Positions 1 to 7,603 of a DNA stretch of 64,000 nucleotides are shown piece by piece; the stretch's first letter is position 1, and the number at the start of each line of letters is the position of its first letter. The translations under genes were made by a program, and so were the position numbers. The stretch comes from Actinacidiphila acidipaludis (GTDB taxonomy: Bacteria > Actinomycetota > Actinomycetes > Streptomycetales > Streptomycetaceae), in assembly GCF_019890725.1 (NCBI RefSeq), contig NZ_JAINZZ010000013.1, positions 62,001-126,000 of the forward strand, given 5' to 3'. The notes beneath the pieces are model-generated. The model was not told the origin of the DNA. It worked only from the letters and a program-made list of their open reading frames with translations, and searched no databases.

Positions 1-481
1 GGTACATGCGCTCGTAGACGTTGAGCAGTTGGGAGCCGACCTCGACGCAGATCGCGTTCCTGGCGGCGTCGTAGTAGACGCGGTTCATCTTGCTCATGTC
101 GAGGATGACGTCCACGTCGGAGTTGTAGACCCAGTCCTCGTGGCAGTGGCCGCCGCTGCGCACGGTCAGCCGCTTGCCGGCCTTCACGGCGCTCTGGACC
201 AGCGCCTGGACCTGTGCGGTCGTCTCGGGGAGACAGACCTTCTCGGGCGTGCCCACCCAGCGCTGGTTGTAGCCGCGCACCAGGTCGGGGTAGCGCTTGT
301 CGTTCGGGGTCACCACGGTGACGGGTTCCGCGGCGGTGTCGGTCGCGGTCGCGGAGTCGGCGGCCGCGGTGGCGGGTAAGGCCAGGCCCGCGCCGGTGAG
401 TAACGCCGCGCCGCCGGCGGCCGCGCCTCCCGTGAGGAACTTCCGCCGGTGCATGCCGCTGGTGTGATCGGTGTTCGTCAT
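1..481 (-). CDS. Tat-exported FAD-linked oxidase (N-terminal part)
   Basis: Only the first 160 residues are present; the gene runs off the left edge. The N-terminus has a twin-arginine signal (HRRKFL at residues 11-16) followed by a Gly/Ala-rich hydrophobic stretch, so the product is probably exported folded with its cofactor. After the signal comes a segment typical of the PCMH/FAD_binding_4 fold (YNQRWVGTPEKVCLPETTAQVQ split by the usual spacing, then VRSGGHC), in which the GGHC motif is the usual covalent-flavin region of berberine-bridge-type enzymes. The substrate cannot be inferred. Codons 27 and 35 are TTA (minus-strand 403-401 and 379-377), the rare leucine codon read by bldA tRNA, so expression is probably tied to development. 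The start at 481 gives the complete signal peptide. Confidence 0.85.
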   Translation of the reverse strand, partial: MTNTDHTSGMHRRKFLTGGAAAGGAALLTGAGLALPATAAADSATATDTAAEPVTVVTPNDKRYPDLVRGYNQRWVGTPEKVCLPETTAQVQALVQSAVKAGKRLTVRSGGHCHEDWVYNSDVDVILDMSKMNRVYYDAARNAICVEVGSQLLNVYERMY

Positions 482-663
482 CGTCCCAACCCCCTCGTGC
501 TGGCGAGTCAACGTGGCAGCGGTTCCGGGCGGTCCGGCTTCCGGGCACGTCACGGCCCGTTCCGTACCCGCCCGGAACGTTCATGGCCCGGAGGGTGTCA
601 CAGCCCCGTGGCGTGAGGGTCGAACTCCGCTGGAGCCCGGCAGTCCCGTCCCGGCTGACGTCC

Positions 664-690
664 GGCATGCGGCATGCGGCATGCGGCAGC
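664..690. repeat. 7-bp tandem repeat GGCATGC x3
   Basis: Three perfect head-to-tail copies of GGCATGC (664-684) are followed by a degenerate GGCAGC. Each copy contains the palindrome GCATGC. The array lies in the 281-bp gap between the divergent oxidase gene and the hypothetical gene at 763. Apart from this array and the promoter at 751 I see nothing else in that gap. Confidence 0.7.
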
Positions 691-750
691 CGGTGTGCGC
701 CGGTGCGGAGGCGGTGGAGGCTGCGGAGGGGAGCTGTCGGCGGTACCGGC

Positions 751-756
751 TAAGGT
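751..756 (+). promoter_or_regulatory. -10 box TAAGGT, probable leaderless start
   Basis: TAAGGT matches TANNNT and lies 6 nt before the ATG at 763, the spacing of leaderless Streptomyces transcripts. No convincing -35 is visible. It supports 763 as the true start of the frameshifted gene. Confidence 0.45.
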
Positions 757-762
757 GCGCGG

Positions 763-1777
763 ATGAGATTCGGACGTGGGCGGTTTCCGGCCGCCGTCGA
801 GGACTTCGCAACGGCCGTACGGACCAGGGACGTCGAGGCGGCGGAAGCGGCCTTCGAACGGCTGACGGGCGGCTTCGGCAACGCGCGGGACGGCGAACTT
901 GCGCGAGGCCGGACCGCGCCTCGCCGCCCTTCTCCCCGAAGTGCCGCCCGGCCCGCGGGCGATCGTGGCCGCGATGACCGGCGCCTGCGTCGAGCGCGGC
1001 GCGGACCCGGTGGCGTGCGCGCCCGATGTGCTGGCGAGCACCCGCGACGCCTTCGAGCAGGCCGCCGTCTTCTGCGAGCGGTGGGCGGCGGCCGACCGCG
1101 GAAAGCTGCCAGGACACGAGGGTGAGGGCCTGACCGGGGGCGACACCGAGCGGTTCGGCTTCGAGCCGGTCGTGGCCTGGCAGTCCCTGCCGCAGTTCGA
1201 GATGGCCTGCGTCGCGATGCTCAACTCCCCGCGCGCCCGTCGCGAGGTCCCCGGCCGGGAGGCGCTGCGGGCCGCGGTGGCCCGGGTCCAGGAGCTGTCC
1301 CGCGAGCAGTTCAAGTGCCTCGCCTACGCCCTCGCCGTCCTCGACGACGAGCCGGTCGTCGTCCTCGACCGGGCCACCGGCGCCGGCTTCGCCCTGCGCA
1401 TCTCCGGCATAGGTGACAACTTCCAGCTGCACACGCTCCTCGCCGACGCCCTGATCGGCCGCGGTCTGATGGCCGGCGAGGCCCCCTCGGCGCAGGCGGT
1501 CGCCTGCTGTCGCGACCAGCCGGGGATGGTGGAGACCGTCGGTTCCTTCAATCTCGTGGGCGCCGACGGCGAGTGGATCTGGAACGAGGGCAACCCGGCG
1601 GACATCCCCGTCGTGGACGGCGTGCGGCTCGTGGTCCTCGATCCGCCGCCGTACCGGCGGGGCTGGGCGGCCGGCCGCTTCTTCCCCGGCATGACAGGCG
1701 AACTCGTCTACGAACGGGCCCTCGCGCCCGAGGAGTCGGCGGCCCTGCTCGCCCGGGTGGCCGCGCCCGTGCGCTGA
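763..1777 (+). CDS. Hypothetical protein, split by an apparent single-base frameshift near 899
   Basis: I do not recognise the family. The gene appears as two overlapping frames. Frame 1 starts at ATG 763 behind a leaderless-type -10 box and reads sensibly to ..ARDGEL (about residue 46). Frame 2 runs from 899 (REAGPRLAALLPEVPPG..) to the stop at 1777. Removing one T from the TT at 899-900 joins them cleanly as ..DGELREAGPRL.., giving one protein of about 337 residues. The downstream part is well behaved (ACVERGADPVAC, then a mixed alpha/beta C-terminus ending in VAAPVR) with no signal peptide or membrane segment. Either the base is a sequence error or the gene is a recent pseudogene; a GTG/TTG start near 899 giving a shorter 292-aa protein is the alternative. 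Confidence 0.6.
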
Positions 1778-1784
1778 CGCCCCG

Positions 1785-1820
1785 GGGCCGGCCGGTCGCG
1801 GTGACCGCGGCGGCCGGCCC
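1785..1820. terminator. Terminator hairpin between convergent genes
   Basis: GGGCCGGCCG (1785-1794) pairs with CGGCCGGCCC (1811-1820), with further GC pairs inside, followed by TTCGTCG. It sits between the 3' ends of the hypothetical gene and gap and could serve both. Confidence 0.6.
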
Positions 1821-1847
1821 TTCGTCGTCGTGGACGCGGCGCCGGGA

Positions 1848-2846
1848 TCAGTGCCCGGCGAGCAGCTCCAGGGTGTCGATCACCCGGTTGGAGAAGCCCC
1901 ACTCGTTGTCGTACCAGGCGACCACCTTGATGTGGCGGCCGTCGACCCGGGTCAGGGCCGAGTCGAAGATCGACGACGCGGGGTTGCCGGTGATGTCGGA
2001 CGACACCAGCTCGTCCTCGGAGTACTCCAGGACGCCGGCAAGCGGGCCCTCCGCGGCGGCGCGGTACGCGGCCAGCACCTCGTCGCGGGTGACGTCGCGG
2101 CTGACCGTCGTGTTGAGCTCGACGATCGAGCCGACCGGGACCGGTACGCGGATCGAGTCACCCGACAACTTGCCGTCCAGGTTCGGCAGCACCTTGCCGA
2201 TCGCCTTCGCGGCGCCGGTGGTGGTCGGCGCGATGTTGACGGCCGCGGCGCGGGCCCGGCGGGCGTCGCGGTGCGGGCCGTCCTGCAGGTTCTGCTCCTG
2301 CGTGTAGGCGTGCACCGTCGTCATGAAGCCGTGCTCGATGCCGGCGAGTTCGTCCAGCACGGCGGCCAGCGGCGCCAGGGCGTTGGTCGTGCAGGAGGCG
2401 TTGGAGACGATGGTGTGGGTGGCCGGGTCGTACGCGTCGGTGTTGACGCCGAACGCGACCGTGACGTCGGCACCGTCGGACGGCGCGCTCACCAGCACCT
2501 TCTTCGCGCCCGCGGTCAGATGCGCGCCGGCCGCCTTGGCGGAGGTGAACCGGCCGGTCGACTCCAGCACGATCTCGACGCCGAGCTCGGCCCACGGCAG
2601 GTCCGCGGGGTCGCGCTCGGCGATGACCTTGATGCGGCGGCCGTCCACGACGAGGGTGTCCCCGTCGACGCTCACCGGACGGCCCAGGCGCCCCGCCGTG
2701 GAGTCGAAGGCCAGCAGCCGGGCGAGGGCGGTGGGTTCGGTGAGGTCGTTGACGGCCACGACCTCCAGGTCGCTGTCGCGTTCCAGCAGGGCGCGCAGCA
2801 CGTTGCGTCCGATGCGGCCGAATCCGTTGATGGCGATGCGAGTCAT
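1848..2846 (-). CDS. gap: Glyceraldehyde-3-phosphate dehydrogenase, type I
   Basis: This cytosolic glycolytic enzyme oxidises and phosphorylates glyceraldehyde 3-phosphate to 1,3-bisphosphoglycerate using NAD. The 332-residue length is normal for the family. The N-terminal Rossmann fold carries INGFGRIGRN (residues 6-15); the active-site signature SNASCTTN places the catalytic cysteine at residue 152; and the C-terminal WYDNEWGFSNRV block is intact. The start at 2846 gives MTRIAINGFG; the reading frame extends further upstream but that part has no family similarity. The gene stands alone, without pgk or tpiA, so it is probably a second, non-operonic gap copy; Streptomyces genomes usually carry more than one. 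RBS: AAGGGACAC before the ATG. Confidence 0.97.
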   Translation of the reverse strand: MTRIAINGFGRIGRNVLRALLERDSDLEVVAVNDLTEPTALARLLAFDSTAGRLGRPVSVDGDTLVVDGRRIKVIAERDPADLPWAELGVEIVLESTGRFTSAKAAGAHLTAGAKKVLVSAPSDGADVTVAFGVNTDAYDPATHTIVSNASCTTNALAPLAAVLDELAGIEHGFMTTVHAYTQEQNLQDGPHRDARRARAAAVNIAPTTTGAAKAIGKVLPNLDGKLSGDSIRVPVPVGSIVELNTTVSRDVTRDEVLAAYRAAAEGPLAGVLEYSEDELVSSDITGNPASSIFDSALTRVDGRHIKVVAWYDNEWGFSNRVIDTLELLAGH

Positions 2847-2997
2847 GAATGTGTCCCTTCGGTGTCGCCACCAGATTCGCTCCTGGCGCCGGGCCGTGGC
2901 CGGGGCGTGAGCGCCATGGTTCGCAAGGATCCCGCCATGGGGAGCGTGGGCTGCGCGCGGGCCCGCGCGAGGGATGTGCCGGGCGCTGATCCGGGGC

Positions 2998-3954
2998 CTA
3001 CTCGCCCTTGGTGAAGGTGCGCCGGTACTCGCTGGGCGTGGTGCCCAGGATCTGCTGGAAGTGCATCCGCAGGTTCGCGCCCGTGCCGAGGCCGACGTCG
3101 GCGGCGATCTGCTCGATGCTCCGCTCCGACCGTTCGAGGAGCTCACGGGCCAGGTCGACGCGGGCGCGCATCACCCACTGCATCGGGGTGTAGCCCGTGT
3201 CCTCGACGAAGCGGCGGGAGAAGGTGCGCGGCGAGACCGCCGCGTGCCGGGCCAGCACCTCCAGGGTGAGCGCCTCGCCGAGCCGGTGCAGGGCCCACTC
3301 GCGGGTCGCGGCGAACCGTTCGCCCAGCGGTTCCGGCACGCTGCGCGGCACGTACTGGGCCTGGCCGCCGCTGCGGTAGGGGGCAGCGACCAGGCGGCGG
3401 GCGGCGTGGTTGGAGGCGGCCACGCCGAGGTCGCCGCGCAGGATGTGCAGGCACAGATCGAGGCCGGAGGCGGCGCCGGCGGAGGTGAGCACACTGCCCT
3501 CGTCCACGAACAGCACGTTCTCGTCGACTCGCACGCGCGGGTGCCGGGCGGCGAGCGCGCGGGTGTAGTGCCAGTGCGTCGTGGCGCGCCTGCCGTCGAG
3601 CAGGCCGGTCGCCGCGAGGGCGAAGGCGCCCGTGGAGATGGCGGCGAGCCGCGCGCCGCGCGCGTGCGCCGCCACCAGCGCGTCGACGACGGCCGGCGGC
3701 GGGTCGTCGCGGTCGGGGAACCGGTAGCCGGGGATGAAGACGATGTCGGCCCAGGCCAGCGCGTCCAGGCCGTGGGCGACGTGGTACGACAGGCCGTCCC
3801 CGCCGGTCACCAGCCCGGGCTCGGCCCCGCACACCCGTACCTCGTAGGGCATGCTCGCGCGGGTGGTGAACACCTGAGCCGGGATGCCGACGTCGAGCGG
3901 TTTCGCGCCCTCCAGCACAAGGACGGCGGCGCGATGCAGGCGGGAGGGCGGCAC
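2998..3954 (-). CDS. GlxA-type regulator (DJ-1/PfpI domain + AraC HTH)
   Basis: The 318-residue protein has an N-terminal class-I-glutamine-amidotransferase-like (DJ-1/PfpI) domain (about 8-180) and a C-terminal AraC-type double helix-turn-helix (about 215-315: VSPRTFSRRF, then QIAADVGLGTGANLRMHFQ). It is a probable transcriptional activator or repressor with a ligand-sensing amidase-like domain. At the nucleophile elbow the usual CTGAF reads STGAF, so the cysteine is replaced by serine and the domain is probably a non-catalytic sensor. It lies next to gap and lspA without overlap; its target genes are not evident. The ATG at 3954 leaves a normal family N-terminus. Confidence 0.9.
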   Translation of the reverse strand: MPPSRLHRAAVLVLEGAKPLDVGIPAQVFTTRASMPYEVRVCGAEPGLVTGGDGLSYHVAHGLDALAWADIVFIPGYRFPDRDDPPPAVVDALVAAHARGARLAAISTGAFALAATGLLDGRRATTHWHYTRALAARHPRVRVDENVLFVDEGSVLTSAGAASGLDLCLHILRGDLGVAASNHAARRLVAAPYRSGGQAQYVPRSVPEPLGERFAATREWALHRLGEALTLEVLARHAAVSPRTFSRRFVEDTGYTPMQWVMRARVDLARELLERSERSIEQIAADVGLGTGANLRMHFQQILGTTPSEYRRTFTKGE

Positions 3955-3991
3955 GGGGTCGAGGGTACGCGGGCCCGGGGTGACCAGGGCT

Positions 3992-4513
3992 TTACGAGGG
4001 GCTGAGCGTCGGGGTCTTCGCCCGCATGGGCACGCCGCGCATGGCCTGGATCATCACCACGACGGCACCGGCGGTCACGCACTGGTCGGCGAGGTTGAAC
4101 ACGCCGGAGTGGCCGACCTGGATGAAGTCCAGCACGGCTCCGCGGCCGAGGCCGGGCGTGCGGAACAGGCGGTCGGTGAGGTTGCCGCCGGCGCCCGCGA
4201 AGATCAGGCCCAGACCGACCGCCCAGCCGGGGCGCTGCACCGTCGGCGCGACGCGGGCGACGAAGGCGAGCACGCCGATCGCCAGGAAGGTGAAGACGAG
4301 GGTGGCGTGGGGCGCGAAGGAGCCGGCCGCGCCGGAGTTGCGGAGCGCGGTGAAGGTCACGGTGCCGCCGAGCGCGTGCCTCGGGTCGTGACCCTCGATC
4401 GTGACGGCCGCGATCGCCTTGGTGCTCTGGTCCACCGCGAGCCCGGCCGCGGCGGTCGCCCACAGCAGATACGTCCGGCGCACTGAGCGCACCGCCCACC
4501 TCCCGATCGACAC
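3992..4513 (-). CDS. lspA: Lipoprotein signal peptidase (signal peptidase II)
   Basis: This membrane aspartyl protease cleaves prolipoprotein signal peptides after diacylglyceryl modification. I chose the GTG at 4513, giving 173 residues and a protein starting VSIGRWAVRSVRR just before the first membrane segment. A longer frame to 4618 is possible but adds a charged, non-family extension. Four hydrophobic segments are visible. The two catalytic aspartates are in GGNLTDRLFR and FNLADQC, and the preceding RNSGAAGSF block corresponds to the conserved N..GAAF region. It is monocistronic and divergent from the membrane-protein gene at 4725. Streptomyces genomes commonly carry more than one lspA. 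Confidence 0.88.
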   Translation of the reverse strand: MSIGRWAVRSVRRTYLLWATAAAGLAVDQSTKAIAAVTIEGHDPRHALGGTVTFTALRNSGAAGSFAPHATLVFTFLAIGVLAFVARVAPTVQRPGWAVGLGLIFAGAGGNLTDRLFRTPGLGRGAVLDFIQVGHSGVFNLADQCVTAGAVVVMIQAMRGVPMRAKTPTLSPS

Positions 4514-4652
4514 CCCGTCCCCAACGTCGAACGTACCCCGCGGTCGGCGAATTCCACGGGCCGGCCTGCGGTCGGCCTCCACCCTCGGGTGGAGACGAGG
4601 TTTCCACCTGTCGGTCAACCCGTGGCTTGATCCGCTGACCAGCGCGTTTGCC

Positions 4653-4658
4653 TAGATT
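4653..4658 (+). promoter_or_regulatory. -10 box TAGATT
   Basis: TAGATT lies about 67 nt upstream of the ATG at 4725, with a weak TTGATC about 20 nt further upstream. It is a candidate promoter for the membrane-protein/two-component operon (4725-7011). The 211-bp divergent gap holds nothing else I can name. Confidence 0.45.
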
Positions 4659-4724
4659 TGAGGGCATCGCGGGGCTGACCCCCGTTGCAGGAGTCCGTGA
4701 ACGAGCGCTTCGGAGGAGTCCGTC

Positions 4725-5204
4725 ATGTCCGGTCTGGTCAATACCCTGGTGATCGTCGCGGTCATCGGTGTGGTGATCGCGCGCCAGCTCAGGCCGCGCC
4801 AGGTCTCCGCCGGCGGCCGGTGGTGGCTCGTCCCCGTGGTGCTGGTCGTGCTGGCCGTCCGCGACGGGGGGCTGGTGGACGGCGCCCATCGGGACACCTC
4901 GATCGCCCTGCTCGGGGCGGAGCTGGTGGTGGGCGCCGTCATGGGGATGGCCTGGGCCGGCACGACGAGGATGTGGACGGGTGAGGACGGCAGGGTCTGG
5001 GCCCAGGGCACCAGGCTGACGATCCTCGTGTGGGTGCTGGGCATCGCGATACGCGTCGGCCTCTACGCCGCGGCCGCCGCGATGGGCGTCCACCAGCACA
5101 CCGGATCCCTGCTGCTGGCGGTGGCCGGGACCCTCCTGGTCCGCAGCGGAGTGCTCATGCTGCGCGCCCATCAGCGGCAGCCGTCGTACCCTGCGGTCTC
5201 ATGA
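4725..5204 (+). CDS. Small integral membrane protein (DUF1453/CcdC-like)
   Basis: The 159-residue protein has about five hydrophobic segments (residues 4-20, 35-52, 62-82, 104-122, 127-146). Its pattern of IVARQLRPRQV after the first helix fits DUF1453/CcdC-like membrane proteins of actinobacteria. The function is unknown. The stop overlaps the sensor-kinase start as ATGA (5201-5204), so the two are translationally coupled and the protein may be an accessory membrane component of the two-component system. An RBS-like GGAGGAGT precedes the ATG. Confidence 0.8.
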   Translation: MSGLVNTLVIVAVIGVVIARQLRPRQVSAGGRWWLVPVVLVVLAVRDGGLVDGAHRDTSIALLGAELVVGAVMGMAWAGTTRMWTGEDGRVWAQGTRLTILVWVLGIAIRVGLYAAAAAMGVHQHTGSLLLAVAGTLLVRSGVLMLRAHQRQPSYPAVS

Positions 5205-6355
5205 CCAGTTGGACGTCCTGGCCGTCCCGGGAGGCGCTGTCCCGCGTCGGCCGTTCCCCGGCACGCCTCGGGTTCGGCCGCGGGGTCCGGGTCATCCTGG
5301 CGGGGGCGGCCGTATGGGGTGTCGCCGCCAAGGGCGGTCTCGGCGCGTGGGCGACCCTGGGCGCGGTGGCCGGGGTCCTCGCGGGGTTCGTCGCCGTGTG
5401 GGGGTACTTCCGGACCACGCTCCGGCACCTGCTGTGGCCCTCCGTCGGCCTGATGATCCTGCTGATGGGCGGGGGAGTGGTCGCCCACGCGGCCGGCGGG
5501 GACGTGGCGAGCCGCATTCTGTGGTGCGCGTGCACGGTCCTGGCCGTCCAGCGGCTGCCGCTGGCGGCCGCGGCCCCGATCGCGGCGGTGTCGATGGCCG
5601 GGTTCGGTCTGCTGAGCGGCGGGAGCAACTGGCTGGTCACCACGCTCACCGGTCTCGGGCTGGTGCTCGGCGGCTACACCATGCGGCTGGACGCCGAGGC
5701 ACGCGGCACCACCCACCGGCTGCTCGAGCAGGAACGGGCGGCCCGGGCGGCGGAGGCCGAGTCGGCCACACTGGCCGAGCGCGCCAGGATCGCCCGGGAG
5801 ATCCACGACGTCCTCGCGCACAGCCTGTCGGCGCAGACGGTGCACCTGGAGGCGACCCGGCTGCTCATCGAGCGGGGCGCGGACCGGGAGCTGGTGCTGG
5901 AACGGGTGACCGCCGCGCGGCGGATGGCTCGCGAGGGACTGGCCGAGACCCGGCAGGCGCTGTCGGCACTGCGCGGTGACATGGCGCCGGTGGAGGAGTT
6001 CCTGCGGGAGCTGGTCGCGCAGGAGGGCGCCCGGCTGGAGGTGCAGGGCGAGCCGCGCGGCTTGCCGCCCGAGGCGGGGCTGGCCGTGCGGAGGGTGGCG
6101 CAGGAGGCCATGACCAACGTGCGCAAGCACGCCCCGGGGGCCGCGGTGACGCTGCGGCTGGAGTACCGCCCGGAGGAGGTGGAACTGGAGTTCCGCGACT
6201 TCGGTGGAAAGACGCCTGTGGACAACTCCTTGGGGGCGTCCGGCGCGGGCTACGGTCTTCGGGGGATGCGGGAGCGCGCCGAACTGCTGGGAGGCGCGCT
6301 GGACGCCGGACCGGCGGAGGAGGGCTTCGTGGTGCGCTTGCGGGTGCCCGCATGA
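5201..6355 (+). CDS. Two-component sensor histidine kinase, NarX/DesK (HisKA_3) type
   Basis: The 384-residue protein has about five N-terminal transmembrane helices (about 30-165) with almost no extracytoplasmic loop, so it probably senses a membrane or intramembrane signal. A coiled-coil linker (about 168-195) leads to the dimerisation/phosphoacceptor helix RARIAREIHDVLAHSL, with the phosphorylated histidine at residue 202. The HATPase_c domain follows (QEAMTNVRKHA as N box, then GYGLRGMRERAE). It overlaps its upstream neighbour and its cognate regulator by ATGA at both ends, so the three genes form a tight operon. Confidence 0.93.
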   Translation: MTSWTSWPSREALSRVGRSPARLGFGRGVRVILAGAAVWGVAAKGGLGAWATLGAVAGVLAGFVAVWGYFRTTLRHLLWPSVGLMILLMGGGVVAHAAGGDVASRILWCACTVLAVQRLPLAAAAPIAAVSMAGFGLLSGGSNWLVTTLTGLGLVLGGYTMRLDAEARGTTHRLLEQERAARAAEAESATLAERARIAREIHDVLAHSLSAQTVHLEATRLLIERGADRELVLERVTAARRMAREGLAETRQALSALRGDMAPVEEFLRELVAQEGARLEVQGEPRGLPPEAGLAVRRVAQEAMTNVRKHAPGAAVTLRLEYRPEEVELEFRDFGGKTPVDNSLGASGAGYGLRGMRERAELLGGALDAGPAEEGFVVRLRVPA

Positions 6356-7011
6356 CGCGGGTGGTGGTCGCGGACGACCAGACGGTCGTGCGCGAGGGAA
6401 TCGTGATGCTGCTGGGGCTGCTGCCCGGCATCGAGGTGGTCGGGGCGGCGGCGGACGGGGAGGAGGCGGTGCGGCTGGTGGCCGAACAGCGGCCGGACGT
6501 CGTGCTGATGGATCTGCGGATGCCGCGGTGCGACGGGGTGGAGGCGACGCGGCGGATCCGCTCGGAGCACCCGGGGACGCAGGTGGTGGTACTCACCACA
6601 TACGCGGACGACGACGACCTGTTCCCCGCGCTTCAGGCGGGGGCGCGCGGTTATCTGACCAAGGACGCGGGCGGCGACGAGATCGCCAAGGCCATCGCGG
6701 ACGTGACGGCCGGCGGGGCCGGGCTGTCCCCGGCGGTGCAGAGCCGGGTCCTGGACGCCCTGTCCTCCGGGAGCCTGTCGGCCGGGCGGCGGGACGACGG
6801 CACGCCGCAGCAACTGCCCGACGGGTTGACGTCGCGCGAGGCGGAAGTGCTGGCCCTGGTGGCCGACGGACTGTCCAACGCCGAGATCGCCGCGCGGCTG
6901 CACGTCAGCATGGCCACGGTGAAGACCCACATCAACAATCTCTTCGCCAAGACGGGGGTGCGGGACCGCGCACAGGCCGTCGGGTACGCCTACCGGCACG
7001 GGATCACCTGA
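6352..7011 (+). CDS. NarL/LuxR-family response regulator
   Basis: The 219-residue regulator has a receiver domain (1-120) with the acidic pair DD at residues 8-9, phosphoacceptor Asp54 in VLMDLRMP, and the conserved Thr/Lys positions (VVLTTY; YLTKDAG). The C-terminal LuxR-type HTH (about 160-215) reads LTSREAEVLALVADGLSNAE, then HVSMATVKTHINN. The start overlaps the kinase stop (ATGA at 6352-6355). It is the DNA-binding partner of the kinase upstream; no operator is apparent. Confidence 0.95.
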   Translation: MTRVVVADDQTVVREGIVMLLGLLPGIEVVGAAADGEEAVRLVAEQRPDVVLMDLRMPRCDGVEATRRIRSEHPGTQVVVLTTYADDDDLFPALQAGARGYLTKDAGGDEIAKAIADVTAGGAGLSPAVQSRVLDALSSGSLSAGRRDDGTPQQLPDGLTSREAEVLALVADGLSNAEIAARLHVSMATVKTHINNLFAKTGVRDRAQAVGYAYRHGIT

Positions 7012-7102
7012 TGGAATGAAGGATTCGACATGTTGGACCAGGATCTTCCCGCTCTGTCCATGATTGGGCGCATCGGCCGGCCGATGGAGCGAGGAGAGTC
7101 CG

Positions 7103-7603
7103 GTGAACGACGACAACGGGGGCGACGCGGGGCCGCTGCGGATGAACGACCCCTGGCACGATCCGTCCGGGGCCGGCGTGTGGATCCCCGAGCAGCAGGC
7201 GCCGACGCAGCGGGCGCCGATGCCGCAGGTGTCCGTGGGGCCGGCGCAGGCCGCGGGGCAGAGCGCGGTGGACGGCGGTGCCGTGCGGTACCTGGAGGTG
7301 CAGGGCAGTCCGGCGTTCCGTGAAGTGCGGGACCGCTACCGGCGGTTCGTCTTCCCGATGACGGCGGCGTTCCTCGGCTGGTACCTGCTGTACCTGGTCG
7401 CGGCGACCACCGCGCCGGGCCTGATGGCCCACAAGGTGGCCGGTGAGCTGAACGTGGCGATGGTCGCGGGACTGGCGCAGTTCGCGTCCACGTTCCTGCT
7501 GACCTGGGCGTACGCCCGGCACGCTCGGGTGCGGCGGGACCGCAGGGCGCTGGATCTGCGGTGGGCGCTGGCCACTGGCACCGGGCGGGGGCGGGCGCGT
7601 TGA
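7103..7603 (+). CDS. DUF485 membrane protein, partner of the downstream symporter
   Basis: The 166-residue protein has a hydrophilic N-terminus rich in Pro/Gln/Asp (1-75) followed by a DUF485 domain with two transmembrane helices (about 90-110 and 125-150; core RDRYRRFVFPMTAAFLGWY). DUF485 proteins are commonly encoded directly before sodium:solute symporters of the acetate-permease type, as here. I chose the GTG at 7103 because GAGGAGA lies at the right distance; an ATG at 7064 has no RBS. Its stop overlaps the TTG of the symporter (TTGA, 7600-7603), so translation is coupled. Confidence 0.87.
   Translation: MNDDNGGDAGPLRMNDPWHDPSGAGVWIPEQQAPTQRAPMPQVSVGPAQAAGQSAVDGGAVRYLEVQGSPAFREVRDRYRRFVFPMTAAFLGWYLLYLVAATTAPGLMAHKVAGELNVAMVAGLAQFASTFLLTWAYARHARVRRDRRALDLRWALATGTGRGRAR

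Noticed and set aside
581..1432. Long minus-strand open frame opposite the hypothetical gene
   Set aside because: It is a typical high-GC antisense shadow; the plus-strand frames have coherent codon use and continuity, and this one has Arg/Pro/Gly-rich low-information sequence.
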